This document shows, piece after piece, positions 24,938-33,689 of a DNA stretch of 42,030 nucleotides. The stretch lies in contig JAICWL010000023.1 in NCBI GenBank assembly GCA_025934835.1, forward strand, positions 1-42,030. Reading direction: 5' to 3'. Made by a program: the position numbers and the translations under genes. The notes beneath the pieces are model-generated. The model searched no databases, was not told the origin of the DNA, and saw nothing but the letters and a program-made list of their open reading frames with translations. Numbering within the stretch: position 1 is the stretch's first letter; each line of letters begins with the position of its first letter. This DNA is from Fimbriimonadaceae bacterium (GTDB lineage: Bacteria > Armatimonadota > Fimbriimonadia > Fimbriimonadales > Fimbriimonadaceae).

Positions 24938-26166
24938 CCCTGACAATCCTCCAGGCGGCTCCGGCCGTCTGGAGGAACTACGACGAAGTGTTCGACTTCG
25001 CCACCGTTCGCGGCGCTCCCGTAGCCGCCACGAACGGTGGCCTCCTGCGCTGGGACGGCGCTCAGTGGCTGCCGCTCTCCTCGCCCGCCGGCGTCAGAAG
25101 GATTCTGAGCGCGGACCCATTGATGATCCAGCTCTCGGACGAACGCGTGCTACGCCAAGATGGCGAAGGTTGGACCGTCGTGACGAGCGACACGGCTCGA
25201 TCGCAAGACCGACCCGATGCTGCCAGCTACAAGCTGGGCGCCCCGCCGCCCGGCTATATCTACTGCTCGATCCGCGACGGCGACTCGTTGCTCGCCGGCA
25301 CTTCCGAAGGCATCTTCCGCTCGACCGCCGATGGTTGGCGCCGCGAAGAAGTGCCCACGGCCATGCCGGTCAGCCGGCCGAACGGCTTCGCGCGGCTCGG
25401 GGGCGACACCCTCGTGGGAGGTCTCGGCGGCGCGTGGGTCGGCTTCCCGATGCATTGGGAGCAGATATCGAAACAGCCGGTTAGGCAGATCCTCGGCGTG
25501 GGCTCGGACGCCTGGATCGTCTACGGCAACGGCGCGGTGGACAAGGTCGATCTCTCGGCAGAACGGCTCTACCCGGATGTTTTCTACGGCGCGGTCAAGC
25601 GCCCTTGGTGCTCCTGTGTGGCCCAAGTGGGAGACTCGCTCGCATTCGGCGGACAGGGCGGATGGATGGAACGGGGCGCAAACCTCACCGAACGATATCC
25701 GAAGGAGATCGATGGCGACGTGGTCATGGCCATAGCCGGACGCGACGGCATAAGATGGATCGGCACACAAAAAACCGGGCTGCTTCGATTTGCTCGCGGC
25801 AGGCTCGCGGCGTGGAACCCCGGCAACGGCCTACAAGATACATGGGTGACCTCCCTGTGTCTCGCCCCGCCGGAAGGTCTGTTCGTCGGTACCGCCACCG
25901 GTGGGCTTTATCGGCTGATGGGAGATTCGATCTCGCCGGTCGATTGCCCGACCAAGCGTATCACCCACCTGGCGCTCTGGCACGACAGGCTCGTTGTCGG
26001 CGCCATGGACGGCGCATTCCTACGAGACGGCGACTCCTGGCGCGAGCTGCCGACTGGAGCCGAAGAGACCACCGCGCTGGATCAGGTCGGCCACGACCTC
26101 GTCGTGACGACCGCCTCAGGCGTTCATTTCGTTTCGTGGGACGACGCTCAGCGGACCCGAGAGTAA
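24919..26166 (+). CDS. Exported beta-propeller-like protein
   Basis: About 415 residues from TTG 24919, with GGGAGA about 7 bases upstream, so its start lies inside the end of the VIT gene. A short hydrophobic N-terminus (LFLAALTLTILQAAPAVW) is a plausible signal peptide. The rest is repeated blades of 40-45 residues ending in motifs such as GIFRSTADGWRREEV, GLLRFARGRLAAWN, GGLYRLMGDSI and GAFLRDGDSWRELP. This is the two-component-regulator-type propeller pattern. It probably acts with the VIT protein, since the two genes overlap. It ends tail-to-tail with the next gene with a 19-base overlap. Confidence 0.7.
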   Translation: MFLAALTLTILQAAPAVWRNYDEVFDFATVRGAPVAATNGGLLRWDGAQWLPLSSPAGVRRILSADPLMIQLSDERVLRQDGEGWTVVTSDTARSQDRPDAASYKLGAPPPGYIYCSIRDGDSLLAGTSEGIFRSTADGWRREEVPTAMPVSRPNGFARLGGDTLVGGLGGAWVGFPMHWEQISKQPVRQILGVGSDAWIVYGNGAVDKVDLSAERLYPDVFYGAVKRPWCSCVAQVGDSLAFGGQGGWMERGANLTERYPKEIDGDVVMAIAGRDGIRWIGTQKTGLLRFARGRLAAWNPGNGLQDTWVTSLCLAPPEGLFVGTATGGLYRLMGDSISPVDCPTKRITHLALWHDRLVVGAMDGAFLRDGDSWRELPTGAEETTALDQVGHDLVVTTASGVHFVSWDDAQRTRE

Positions 26167-26684
26167 ACCGTGTGGAACAGCTCTCGCCACGTGTCGCCGG
26201 TTTGTATCTCGAGCTTATAGCCGAGGTGCGAGCCGTCGACGCGTTCGTAAGTTGCCCGGAAAACGACCGGCGCCGGTGACCCGGTGTCGGTCGGCTTGCT
26301 GACCAGCACGAGCTTCGAGCCGTCTAGGTCGCCGGCGAGTTCCATCGCGCCGACCGAGCTGTCGTTGAACCACCACGCGCGAAAGTGCTTCTGCGTGGGA
26401 TCGTACGTCAGCAGGTGCCGAGTGTCCGATGGCTTGCGTCCCGGCAGAGTCGTCGAAAGCCGCTCCTCGATATAGCGGCCTCCGATCGCTTTGCCGACAT
26501 GATCCACGGCATCGCCGCTCATCGGAGCGCCGCCGGTGTTGAAGGTCTGGCTGCCGCGCCACTCGCCGGCCATCCAGGAAAGCTCCCGCAGAGCGTCAGG
26601 TACAGCGGTGCCATGCCCTTGCGCGCAAGCGGAAGCGACACTTCCGGCGAGAATCGCGGCGATCGTCCCTAAGCGAAAATTCAT
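26148..26684 (-). CDS. Exported lipocalin-like (DUF1579-like) protein
   Basis: A 178-residue protein starting at ATG 26684 with GAGGGTG about 7 bases upstream. The signal peptide is FRLGTIAAILAGSVASACA. The mature part opens ALRELSWMAGEWRGSQTF, then GRYIEERLST, LLTYDPTQKHFRAWWFNDSS and later FRATYERVDGSHL. The LSWM.G.W.G pattern with following strand repeats is seen in many exported proteins with a lipocalin-like beta-barrel, which suggests a small hydrophobic ligand. Exact function unknown. Confidence 0.7.
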   Translation of the reverse strand: MNFRLGTIAAILAGSVASACAQGHGTAVPDALRELSWMAGEWRGSQTFNTGGAPMSGDAVDHVGKAIGGRYIEERLSTTLPGRKPSDTRHLLTYDPTQKHFRAWWFNDSSVGAMELAGDLDGSKLVLVSKPTDTGSPAPVVFRATYERVDGSHLGYKLEIQTGDTWRELFHTVYSRVR

Positions 26685-26842
26685 TGGGCACACCCTCTAA
26701 GCAGCGGATCTAAAGCTGATCCATTATAGCGACACGAAAATCGGCTCCGGTTTCCAACTTTCGGGGACACCTGAGCGACTTACTAGGCAAGTCGACAATT
26801 CGGTCCCGAAGTGCGCAATTCGGTACGACTAAAGGGTATTCC

Positions 26843-27331
26843 ATGAAACAGAAAGAACTCGTAGGGTCGTTTAGGCGCACTATCTCAATTCTTCTCGCGT
26901 GTGGCCTGTGCGTATCATCATGGTCTCTGTCTGGTGATAAATGTCCGTTCTGCGGATTGGACATTCCAAAGGACACAGCCGCACAGGACAATCGAGTAAC
27001 CCTGGAAACAGGCCATTCCCACCATGCATACAGGTGCGTCATGTGCGCACTCGCTGCCGCCGAGGATATCCGGGGCGACCTGACGATTACGACGCCGTCC
27101 ACCGTCAAAGGTAAGCCTGTGCTCCTAAATCGTAGGGCCGGTGGTGAGTGGTCCGTAACGCCTAGCACGGCCGTCTTCGCCGACGCCGCCGGCGACCACG
27201 CCCAATGCGAAATCCGCTACCGCGCTATGCTCGATCGATCCGATTTCGATGCCTACGCCGCGGCTCACCCGCAAATCCTCAAGGACTCCAAGCCGGTGAC
27301 TCTGCAAGATCTAGTCAGGAGCCTCAGGTAG
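26843..27331 (+). CDS. Exported NosL-like cysteine protein, possible metal binder
   Basis: A 162-residue protein from ATG 26843 (AAAGGG upstream). A hydrophobic N-terminus (TISILLACGLCVSSWSL) is either a signal peptide or a lipid anchor. Two Cys pairs follow: CPFCGLDI and, after GHSHHAYR, CVMCALA. C-P-x-C-G and the Cys/Met/His cluster recall NosL-type copper-binding proteins, but the match is not strict. The C-terminal residues ILKDSKPVTLQDLVRSL are helical. It lies 2 bases before the CxxCH protein gene, so both probably serve one export or electron-transfer function. Confidence 0.55.
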   Translation: MKQKELVGSFRRTISILLACGLCVSSWSLSGDKCPFCGLDIPKDTAAQDNRVTLETGHSHHAYRCVMCALAAAEDIRGDLTITTPSTVKGKPVLLNRRAGGEWSVTPSTAVFADAAGDHAQCEIRYRAMLDRSDFDAYAAAHPQILKDSKPVTLQDLVRSLR

Positions 27332-27333
27332 CC

Positions 27334-28422
27334 GTGGCCCCCCGTTTGTGCCTTCAGGCGCGAGTCCGCGCCAGCCTCCTCGTCGTGTGCCTTGCCCTGT
27401 CCGCAGCCGTTCGTGCCACCCCGCAGTTCGCCCGGGAAACCGGGCTGGCCTGCGCCTCGTGCCACAGCTTCATTCCTAGACTGAACGCTTATGGCCAGAA
27501 ATTCTTCGCGAACGGCTTTCGGATGCCAGACATCAAGAAGAAGCCCTCCGTGCCCGCCTGGGCTGCCATAGCTGCCGAAGCGTCCTCGCCAGACGAGGGC
27601 TCGAACGCCGTGCCGATCTCGTGGGACGACACCTCGATCGCCTCCGCCGAATCGTTCATGAAGGGCAGGCTGCTTTACCACGTGCATTGGATGCCCGTTG
27701 CCCACGAGCTCGAGCTGAGCGCCACCGCGAGGATTTCGGACCACGTGGCGATCTCCGCCGGCCGCCAGCCGATGATCACCCAATTCGACCCAGGCCTCAC
27801 CGTTTCAGAGTCGGAGTTGGGAGCGCTGGCGCCTGTAATCGGCGCCCTCGCTGACGACGATCTCGATCCCAGCCATCACCCGTTCGGCGCGAGTAGCGAC
27901 GCCATGTCCGTCCGGCTCGTCGCCGGCACCGGCAGCCCACTGCCGTACGCCGAAGGCTGGACCGTAGCGGCCACGGTGCCTTTCTCGAATGTGCTGGGCG
28001 ACTCCGAGGACGGCATACCATTCGATGCGCAGTCGAACCCCAGGGGCGTCTACCTGGAAGCCTATCGGCGGCTCGGCGTGGACTCCCTAGGAATCAGTTC
28101 GTTCTTCGGCAAGGATGGACGCAGGTTCTACGGCTTCACCGGGCAGCATCAACTGGGCGCTTTCTATGTCGAAGCTGCCGCATCGTACGCCTCTACGTCC
28201 ATCGGCAGCGGGCACGCATACAGCGCATCCGTCGATTGGACGCCCAAATTCAATCGGTCCCTCGGCTTCCGAGTCGACAGGTTCGATGACGAGACGACCT
28301 ACACGCCATTCGCCGGAGTGGTAATCGGCAAAGGCCCGACGGCGTTCAAGATTCTGCTCGCCTCGGAGCTCGCAAGCGGGGCAAGGCCGGCCACCACTCT
28401 CTCTGCGAAGTTCCGGTTCTAA
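27334..28422 (+). CDS. Exported c-type cytochrome with porin-like domain
   Basis: About 362 residues from GTG 27334, two bases after the previous stop. The signal peptide (ASLLVVCLALSAAVRA) is followed by FARETGLACASCHSF, a single CxxCH heme motif, and IPRLNAYGQKFFANGF. This order (FARxTG..C..CH..(F/I)P.LN.(F/Y)G) is known from exported proteins whose rest is a membrane beta-barrel; here the remainder is long, with strands such as AISAGRQPMITQFD and LGAFYVEAAASYAST, ending in TLSAKFRF with a C-terminal Phe. A likely role is extracytoplasmic electron transfer through or at the outer membrane; this is inference. Confidence 0.65.
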   Translation: MAPRLCLQARVRASLLVVCLALSAAVRATPQFARETGLACASCHSFIPRLNAYGQKFFANGFRMPDIKKKPSVPAWAAIAAEASSPDEGSNAVPISWDDTSIASAESFMKGRLLYHVHWMPVAHELELSATARISDHVAISAGRQPMITQFDPGLTVSESELGALAPVIGALADDDLDPSHHPFGASSDAMSVRLVAGTGSPLPYAEGWTVAATVPFSNVLGDSEDGIPFDAQSNPRGVYLEAYRRLGVDSLGISSFFGKDGRRFYGFTGQHQLGAFYVEAAASYASTSIGSGHAYSASVDWTPKFNRSLGFRVDRFDDETTYTPFAGVVIGKGPTAFKILLASELASGARPATTLSAKFRF

Positions 28423-28431
28423 GAACATCAA

Positions 28432-28459
28432 GGTCCGTGTGCAATCCTGCACACGGACC
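28432..28459 (+). promoter_or_regulatory. Strong hairpin ending one base before the epimerase start codon
   Basis: GGTCCGTGTGCA, loop ATCC, TGCACACGGACC is a perfect 12-bp stem. The 3' arm ends at 28459 and ATG is at 28461. It lies 10 bases after the stop of the cytochrome gene. No T-tract follows. It could end the upstream transcript, or fold over the ribosome site of the epimerase to regulate translation. Confidence 0.5.
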
Positions 28460-28460
28460 C

Positions 28461-29711
28461 ATGGAACCGTCAACCGAAACCTACGCTTCGCTTGGAGCGG
28501 AGATTGAACGAGAGCTCGACCGGAACCACCTGCGGCGGTGGTTTCCCAAATGCGTCGATCCCGAAGGCGGATTCCTGCAGCAATTCGATCGCGAGTGGCG
28601 ACCCATGCCGGGATCCAGGCGCAAAGGGCTCATCTTCCAGGCACGATCGGTCTGGCTGGCCGCTGCGGCCGCACCTCGCGGAAGCGAGTACGGCGCCATA
28701 GCCGAACAAGCCGCCGAATGGCTCTGGCGCGCGCTGTGGGACTGCTCCGCCGGCGGGTTCTTTGCAGAGATCGAAGAGGACGGTCTTCCCACCGGCAAAG
28801 CCGCGAGCGAAAAGCATGTCTATGGCGAGGCGTTTGGCATCTATGCTCTTGCCCGGGCAGCCGCCGCCACAGGCTCGCGAGACATCCTGAACCTCGCCAC
28901 ACAAGCCTTCGGCTGGTTGGACGGCGCTGCGCACGACGCCGACGAAGGCGGATACCATGAAACCGTTCGCTCCGATGGGAGCCCGCTTCTGGCGAGCGCC
29001 TCCGGCTCGAGATCGGAGCGCAACGGCGCGGGCCAGCCGTACGGCTACAAGTCCCAAAACACCCACATCCATCTCGCCGAGGCGTTCACGGAGCTGTACA
29101 GCGTATGGCCGGATTCCACCCTTCGCGAGCGGCTCGAAGAGCTTCTTCACCTCATCCGCGACGTCATGGCCTGCCCTCCAGGGTGCCTGAACCTCTTCTT
29201 CGACCGGGGCTGGCGAGCGCCCGCCGCGGCCGATTCCTTCGGTCACGACGTCGAGGCAGGCTTCCTGATAACCTCGGCGGCTGCCGCCTTGGGGCGCCCG
29301 GACGACGGCGACACCTGGCAAGTCGCCCGTATGCTCGCGGACCATGCCCTGGAGTTCGGCTGGGATCACGAAAATGGTGGCCTATACAATACGGGCGACT
29401 TCCTCGGTCCCGTCCACGATCGAAACAAGATCTGGTGGGTCCAGGCGGAATCGATGAACGCCCTCATCAATCTCCATCGCCGGTTTAGGAAGCAGACGAA
29501 CCGCTACTGGCGGGCCTTCGTGGAGCAATGGGAATTCATCCGCAACCACCAGATCGATTCCGAATTCGGCGGCTGGTACGGCTTGGTTTCCGAGTCCGGA
29601 CAACCTATGCAAGTGGAAAAGGCGCACCCTTGGAAGGCCGGCTACCATGACGGACGCGCGATGCTCGGATCGGTGCCGATACTGGCCGAACTTTCTCAAG
29701 AGAATTCGTAG
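28461..29711 (+). CDS. Cellobiose 2-epimerase / AGE-family sugar epimerase
   Basis: A 416-residue (alpha/alpha)6-barrel enzyme of the N-acylglucosamine 2-epimerase family. Catalytic histidines expected in the family are seen: NTHIH (H202/H204), SFGHDVEAGFLI (H262) and KAGYHDGRAM (H396). Those motifs, in particular HD.EA.(F/W)L, fit cellobiose/mannobiose 2-epimerases better than the renin-binding-protein type. It would convert the reducing-end glucose of beta-1,4-disaccharides to mannose in the cytoplasm. No signal peptide. The start ATG 28461 is covered by a hairpin. The MFS gene follows in the same direction. Confidence 0.83.
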   Translation: MEPSTETYASLGAEIERELDRNHLRRWFPKCVDPEGGFLQQFDREWRPMPGSRRKGLIFQARSVWLAAAAAPRGSEYGAIAEQAAEWLWRALWDCSAGGFFAEIEEDGLPTGKAASEKHVYGEAFGIYALARAAAATGSRDILNLATQAFGWLDGAAHDADEGGYHETVRSDGSPLLASASGSRSERNGAGQPYGYKSQNTHIHLAEAFTELYSVWPDSTLRERLEELLHLIRDVMACPPGCLNLFFDRGWRAPAAADSFGHDVEAGFLITSAAAALGRPDDGDTWQVARMLADHALEFGWDHENGGLYNTGDFLGPVHDRNKIWWVQAESMNALINLHRRFRKQTNRYWRAFVEQWEFIRNHQIDSEFGGWYGLVSESGQPMQVEKAHPWKAGYHDGRAMLGSVPILAELSQENS

Positions 29712-29786
29712 CCGACAGAATTGTTATTTGCGCGTAGTAATCGGAGTGCCGAGCGGTAGGCTCTTCCCACCCGCGAAGCATAGCCA

Positions 29787-31424
29787 ATGATCGTGTCTGA
29801 AAATACTCTAACCAGCCGCGCCCCGGCCAGGCCCCCGGTGGCCCCCGAGCGGACCCACGAGGAGGACGTCCAGCAGTATCGCTGGATCATTCTTCTAGGT
29901 CTCATCACGGCCGCCATCATGGAGGTCCTGGACACCACGATCGTAAACGTGGCTCTGCCGCAAATGGCTGGGAACCTTGGCGCCACGAACCAGGAAATCG
30001 GCTGGGTAGCTACAGGCTACATCCTCTCGAACGTCGTGGTGCTGCCGATGACGGCCTTCCTCGCAGCCCGCTTCGGCCGGAAGCGATACCTCGCTTTCTC
30101 GATCATCCTCTTTATCACCGCGTCGTTCTTCTGCGGCACGTCCCATTCGCTGATCGAGTTGGTTGGTTGGCGCGTGATTCAGGGCGCGGGAGGCGCCGCC
30201 CTGCTCTCGACGGCTCAAGCTACGATACGTCAGATCTTCCCGCAAGAACAGCAGGGAATCGTCCAGGCCGTGTTCATCATGGGCATCATCGTGGCGCCCA
30301 CCCTCGGCCCAACCCTGGGCGGCTGGATAACGGACAACTACACCTGGAACTGGTGCTTTTTCATCAACGTGCCCATCGGCATTGTCGCCGTGTTCCTGGT
30401 GACCTCCTTCCTCCATGATGCGCCGGGCTCTCGGCGCATTCAGCAAGTCGACTGGCTGGGCATCGGACTGCTCGCGGTGGGGCTTGCCTCGCTCCAATAC
30501 GTGCTCGAGGAGGGTCAATCGAACGACTGGTTCGCCGATGCGCTGATCCTCAAACTGGCGATCCTGTCCGCCGTATGCCTCGCGACCATGCTCTGGTGGC
30601 AGCTCACGCCGAGGAACAAGCACCCGGTCGTCGACTTTCGAGTCCTGAAAAACCGCGAGCTTGCGGCGTCGATCTTCCTGTTCGTCGCGCTTGGCTTCGG
30701 ACTCTACGGCGGCGTATTCATCTTCCCGCTGTTCACCCAGAACATCCTGCTCTTCACGCCTACCGAGACCGGACTTGCCCTGCTGCCGGGCGGCCTCGCT
30801 ACCGCCGTTAGCGCCATCATCTGCGGCCGGCTGCTGAACGGCGCCAGGCCGCTGGTGGACCCTCGCGTGCTGATCTACATCGGAGTTTGCCTGTTCTGCT
30901 GGTCGATGTGGGCTCTCGGGCACATGACCACGGCCAGCGGGCAAGCCGACACGCTGGTCCCCCTGCTCTTCCGCGGCTTGGGCCTCGGCTTCCTATTCGC
31001 TCCGATCAACCAGGTGGCGTATGGCAACCTGCCGCCCGCGCAGGCTCAGCAGGCGTCCGGCCTCATCAATTTGGCCCGGCAGCTCGGCGGGTCGTTCGGC
31101 ATCGCCGTGCTCGGGACCTACGTCGCGAGCCATGTCGCGTTCCACCGCGCGACGCTGGTGCAGCACATCGTCCCCGGCAACCCGCTGTTCGATGAACGGC
31201 TTCACGCTCTGACCGGCTTCATGTCATCGCGCGGATACCCGCCGGTGGCTGCGAACCAGGCTGCGCTGAACCTGATCGACCTCACCGTGAACCGGCAAGC
31301 CGCCACCATGGCGTACGACGACGCCTTCATGCTCATCCTGGTCAGCTTTGTGGTGGTCGCCCCGGCGATTCTCGTGCTTCGGAAGCCCAAGCCCCGCGCC
31401 GGCGCCGCGATCGACGCGCACTAG
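29787..31424 (+). CDS. DHA2-family MFS drug exporter (EmrB/QacA type)
   Basis: A 545-residue inner-membrane protein with 14 predicted helices. LDTTIVNVALPQM (48-60) in the first helix is the family D1 motif; RFGRKRYL is motif A; GIIVAPTLGPTLGGWI in helix five is motif C of antiporters; NWCFFINVPIG is also diagnostic of EmrB/QacA. The loop after helix six is short. Substrates are usually hydrophobic toxins. No EmrA partner or regulator is adjacent. The start is ATG 29787, with no clear Shine-Dalgarno. Confidence 0.92.
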   Translation: MIVSENTLTSRAPARPPVAPERTHEEDVQQYRWIILLGLITAAIMEVLDTTIVNVALPQMAGNLGATNQEIGWVATGYILSNVVVLPMTAFLAARFGRKRYLAFSIILFITASFFCGTSHSLIELVGWRVIQGAGGAALLSTAQATIRQIFPQEQQGIVQAVFIMGIIVAPTLGPTLGGWITDNYTWNWCFFINVPIGIVAVFLVTSFLHDAPGSRRIQQVDWLGIGLLAVGLASLQYVLEEGQSNDWFADALILKLAILSAVCLATMLWWQLTPRNKHPVVDFRVLKNRELAASIFLFVALGFGLYGGVFIFPLFTQNILLFTPTETGLALLPGGLATAVSAIICGRLLNGARPLVDPRVLIYIGVCLFCWSMWALGHMTTASGQADTLVPLLFRGLGLGFLFAPINQVAYGNLPPAQAQQASGLINLARQLGGSFGIAVLGTYVASHVAFHRATLVQHIVPGNPLFDERLHALTGFMSSRGYPPVAANQAALNLIDLTVNRQAATMAYDDAFMLILVSFVVVAPAILVLRKPKPRAGAAIDAH

Positions 31425-31465
31425 ACGACCGTCGCCCATCGCCGGGACGCTGCCCTCATCGCGCG

Positions 31466-32308
31466 TCACTCCGCTTCCCGAAGCACTTTCCTCATTGCCG
31501 AGGCGACCGCCTGCAACCTGGCCTCGTCCGAAGGCAGGTCGTTCAGCTCGTTCTTGAACGGCTCGGGAACGACCGGCCCTTCGTAGCCGATCCCCCGCAG
31601 CGCCCTGAGGAACCCCGCGATGTCGATCACGCCCGTCTGGCCCGGAAGCTCCCTGCGGCTGTCGACTTGCTGATCGACATGAAGCCCCAAGGGCGCATCG
31701 TTCACGTGCGCGTACACGACGTCGTCTGCCTTGAGCTTCGAGATGTCTTCGACGGTCCCGCCAGACGTGTACCAGTGCCAGCAGTCGAGCAACAGTCCCA
31801 CGTTCGGACCGATCTCGCGCGCGAGCTCGAGCATGTCCTGCATCCGATACACGAACGGGTGCTTGAGCGTGTCGCGCAAGGTCTTCGGGCCGATAAACTC
31901 CAATCCGAGCGAGCATCCATTCCCGGCGAGAATCGCCGCAATCGGCTTGAATCTCTCAATGTGGAACCGCCGATTCTCGGCAGTTTCCCGGTCGTTCGAG
32001 CCGGGCATGATCCACGTGAAGGTGCGGGTGCAGCCGATCGACGCTGCCGCAGAGGCTTGGTCGGGAAGGGCCTCGAGACCCTTCTTCCAGTTATCTTCCG
32101 TCGAGCGCCAGTCGGTCGGCAATCCCCATCCGGCGGGCAGCATGCCGCGACTCTCGAACGAGTTCCGCACAAACTGCTCGCCCGACGCCACGATCTTCGC
32201 GGGCGAAATCTCGACTCCCAGAAACCCGTTCCGCTTCGCGGCCTCCAACAGCTCGCCGAGATCGTCGATGGAGACTCCGATAGCTCCTGGGCTGAGCGCC
32301 GCGTACAT
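31466..32308 (-). CDS. Sugar phosphate isomerase/epimerase (TIM barrel, AP endonuclease 2 family)
   Basis: A 280-residue cytoplasmic TIM-barrel enzyme of the xylose isomerase-like family. Four expected metal ligands are visible: E137 in LGLEFIG, D175/H178 in LLLDCWHWY, H201 in YAHVND, and E249 in PVVPEPF. These enzymes isomerise or epimerise sugars and inositol derivatives; the substrate cannot be inferred. The start ATG 32308 has TAACAT 6 bases upstream and no Shine-Dalgarno. Divergent from the metalloprotease gene with 65 bases between starts. Confidence 0.82.
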   Translation of the reverse strand: MYAALSPGAIGVSIDDLGELLEAAKRNGFLGVEISPAKIVASGEQFVRNSFESRGMLPAGWGLPTDWRSTEDNWKKGLEALPDQASAAASIGCTRTFTWIMPGSNDRETAENRRFHIERFKPIAAILAGNGCSLGLEFIGPKTLRDTLKHPFVYRMQDMLELAREIGPNVGLLLDCWHWYTSGGTVEDISKLKADDVVYAHVNDAPLGLHVDQQVDSRRELPGQTGVIDIAGFLRALRGIGYEGPVVPEPFKNELNDLPSDEARLQAVASAMRKVLREAE

Positions 32309-32373
32309 GGAACGATGTTACCGCCGCTTTGCGTATCGACAAGCGCGATTTGAGGGATCGCATAATCGGTTCC

Positions 32374-33657
32374 ATGCTGCCCGTCTTTGCGCTTGCCCTG
32401 CTGCAATCTCCGTCCGCCATCGACGCCCAACTGGCCTCCCGCTACTTCCATGAAGCCGAGTGGATCGCCGACGAAGACCATGGCCGGCTATGGGGAACTC
32501 CGCTGAATGGCCCGATGATCTTCGCCGATTACGCCTCGCACACGGTCGTCGCGAACCAGGACGCCCCCGCCATGGGGCTGAAGCGCGTAGCGGAAAACGT
32601 TTGGGTCGGCTCTCTTCCGGCGCAGCTCACCGTCTCCAACACCGCTATCGACTGGCACGGAACGAAGTGGACCATGGTGGCATGGCCGCTGCCGACCAAC
32701 CGAGTGGAACGCGCGCGGCTGATGATGCACGAGCTTTTCCACCGGATCCAAGACAAGGTCGGCCTGCCCCCGGCGATTGTCAAGAACAACCAGCTCGACA
32801 CCCTCCAGGGCCGCCTCTGGCTGCAGCTCGAAATCAAGGCGCTCAGGCAGGCGATGCTCGCCGAAGAGCCTGAGCGAACCGGCTACGCTCGGAAGGCGCT
32901 GCTTTTCCGCTCGTACCGGCAAAGCCTCTTCCCGGGCTCGAAGAAAACGGAAGACCGAATGGAAGTCCACGAAGGGATGGCCGAGTTCACAGGCATGATG
33001 CTTCGCGGTACCTGGGAGCCCGAAACTCGCTACGGACTTGCCTACCGCATGCTCAGCTTCCCGCAGAAGAAGAGCTTTCCGAGCTCCTTCGCCTACGAAA
33101 CCGGCCCGGCATACGGGCTCCTGCTCGACGTGGTTGAAGCGATAAAGTTCGATAAGATCACATGGCGGAAGGGTCTCGGCCCGAGCTCGAGCCTCACCGA
33201 CAAGCTCGCCGCCCTGATCGCCTACCAGGCGCCATCGAACCGGGGTGCGGCGGCCAAGCATGAGGCGAAAAGCTTCGGCTACGACAGCCTCCTGGCCAGC
33301 GAGATCAAACGGGACCGGGTGAGAGCCAAGCAGGAAGCCGATTACAGGGCGCGGCTGGTGAACGGCCCCGTGCTGATCCTGCCCCTGAACGACCTGAACT
33401 ACACCTACGACCCGAACGAGGTGTTTCCGCTCGGAGAGCTCGGCAGCGTGTTCCCGCACTCGACCGTCATCGATCAATGGGGCAAATTGGACGCCTCGAA
33501 CGGCCTACTCTTGGCTCCCGATATGCACCGCGCGTTCGTGCCAGCGCCGAAGCCCGGCTCCCCGAACGCGGGCGACGGCTGGACCCTCGAGCTGAAACCC
33601 GGCTGGAAGCTCGTACCCGCCCCCCGCCCCGGCGACTACACCCTCGTCAAAGAATAG
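32374..33657 (+). CDS. Predicted HExxH zinc metalloprotease
   Basis: A 427-residue protein. HELFH at residues 119-123 (H119, E120 and H123) lies in a helix (RARLMMHELFHRIQ). About 80 residues later comes EVHEGMAEFTGMM, where E200 or E204 could be the third ligand. This arrangement is gluzincin-like. The N-terminus (LPVFALALLQSPSAIDA) could be a weak signal peptide. The C-terminal part (from about 340) is beta-rich. ATG 32374 is preceded by CATAAT, 7 bases away, and no Shine-Dalgarno. Substrate unknown; family not identified. Confidence 0.65.
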   Translation: MLPVFALALLQSPSAIDAQLASRYFHEAEWIADEDHGRLWGTPLNGPMIFADYASHTVVANQDAPAMGLKRVAENVWVGSLPAQLTVSNTAIDWHGTKWTMVAWPLPTNRVERARLMMHELFHRIQDKVGLPPAIVKNNQLDTLQGRLWLQLEIKALRQAMLAEEPERTGYARKALLFRSYRQSLFPGSKKTEDRMEVHEGMAEFTGMMLRGTWEPETRYGLAYRMLSFPQKKSFPSSFAYETGPAYGLLLDVVEAIKFDKITWRKGLGPSSSLTDKLAALIAYQAPSNRGAAAKHEAKSFGYDSLLASEIKRDRVRAKQEADYRARLVNGPVLILPLNDLNYTYDPNEVFPLGELGSVFPHSTVIDQWGKLDASNGLLLAPDMHRAFVPAPKPGSPNAGDGWTLELKPGWKLVPAPRPGDYTLVKE

Positions 33658-33689
33658 GCCAGTCCGCATCTGGGGTTGGTTTTTGAGCG

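Noticed and set aside
22943-24946. Long minus-strand open frames opposite the VIT gene
   Set aside because: The plus-strand gene has a signal peptide, GGAGG site and a recognisable domain; the minus frames have none.
29895-30944. 349-codon minus-strand frame opposite the MFS exporter
   Set aside because: Charged, low-complexity shadow of a membrane protein gene.
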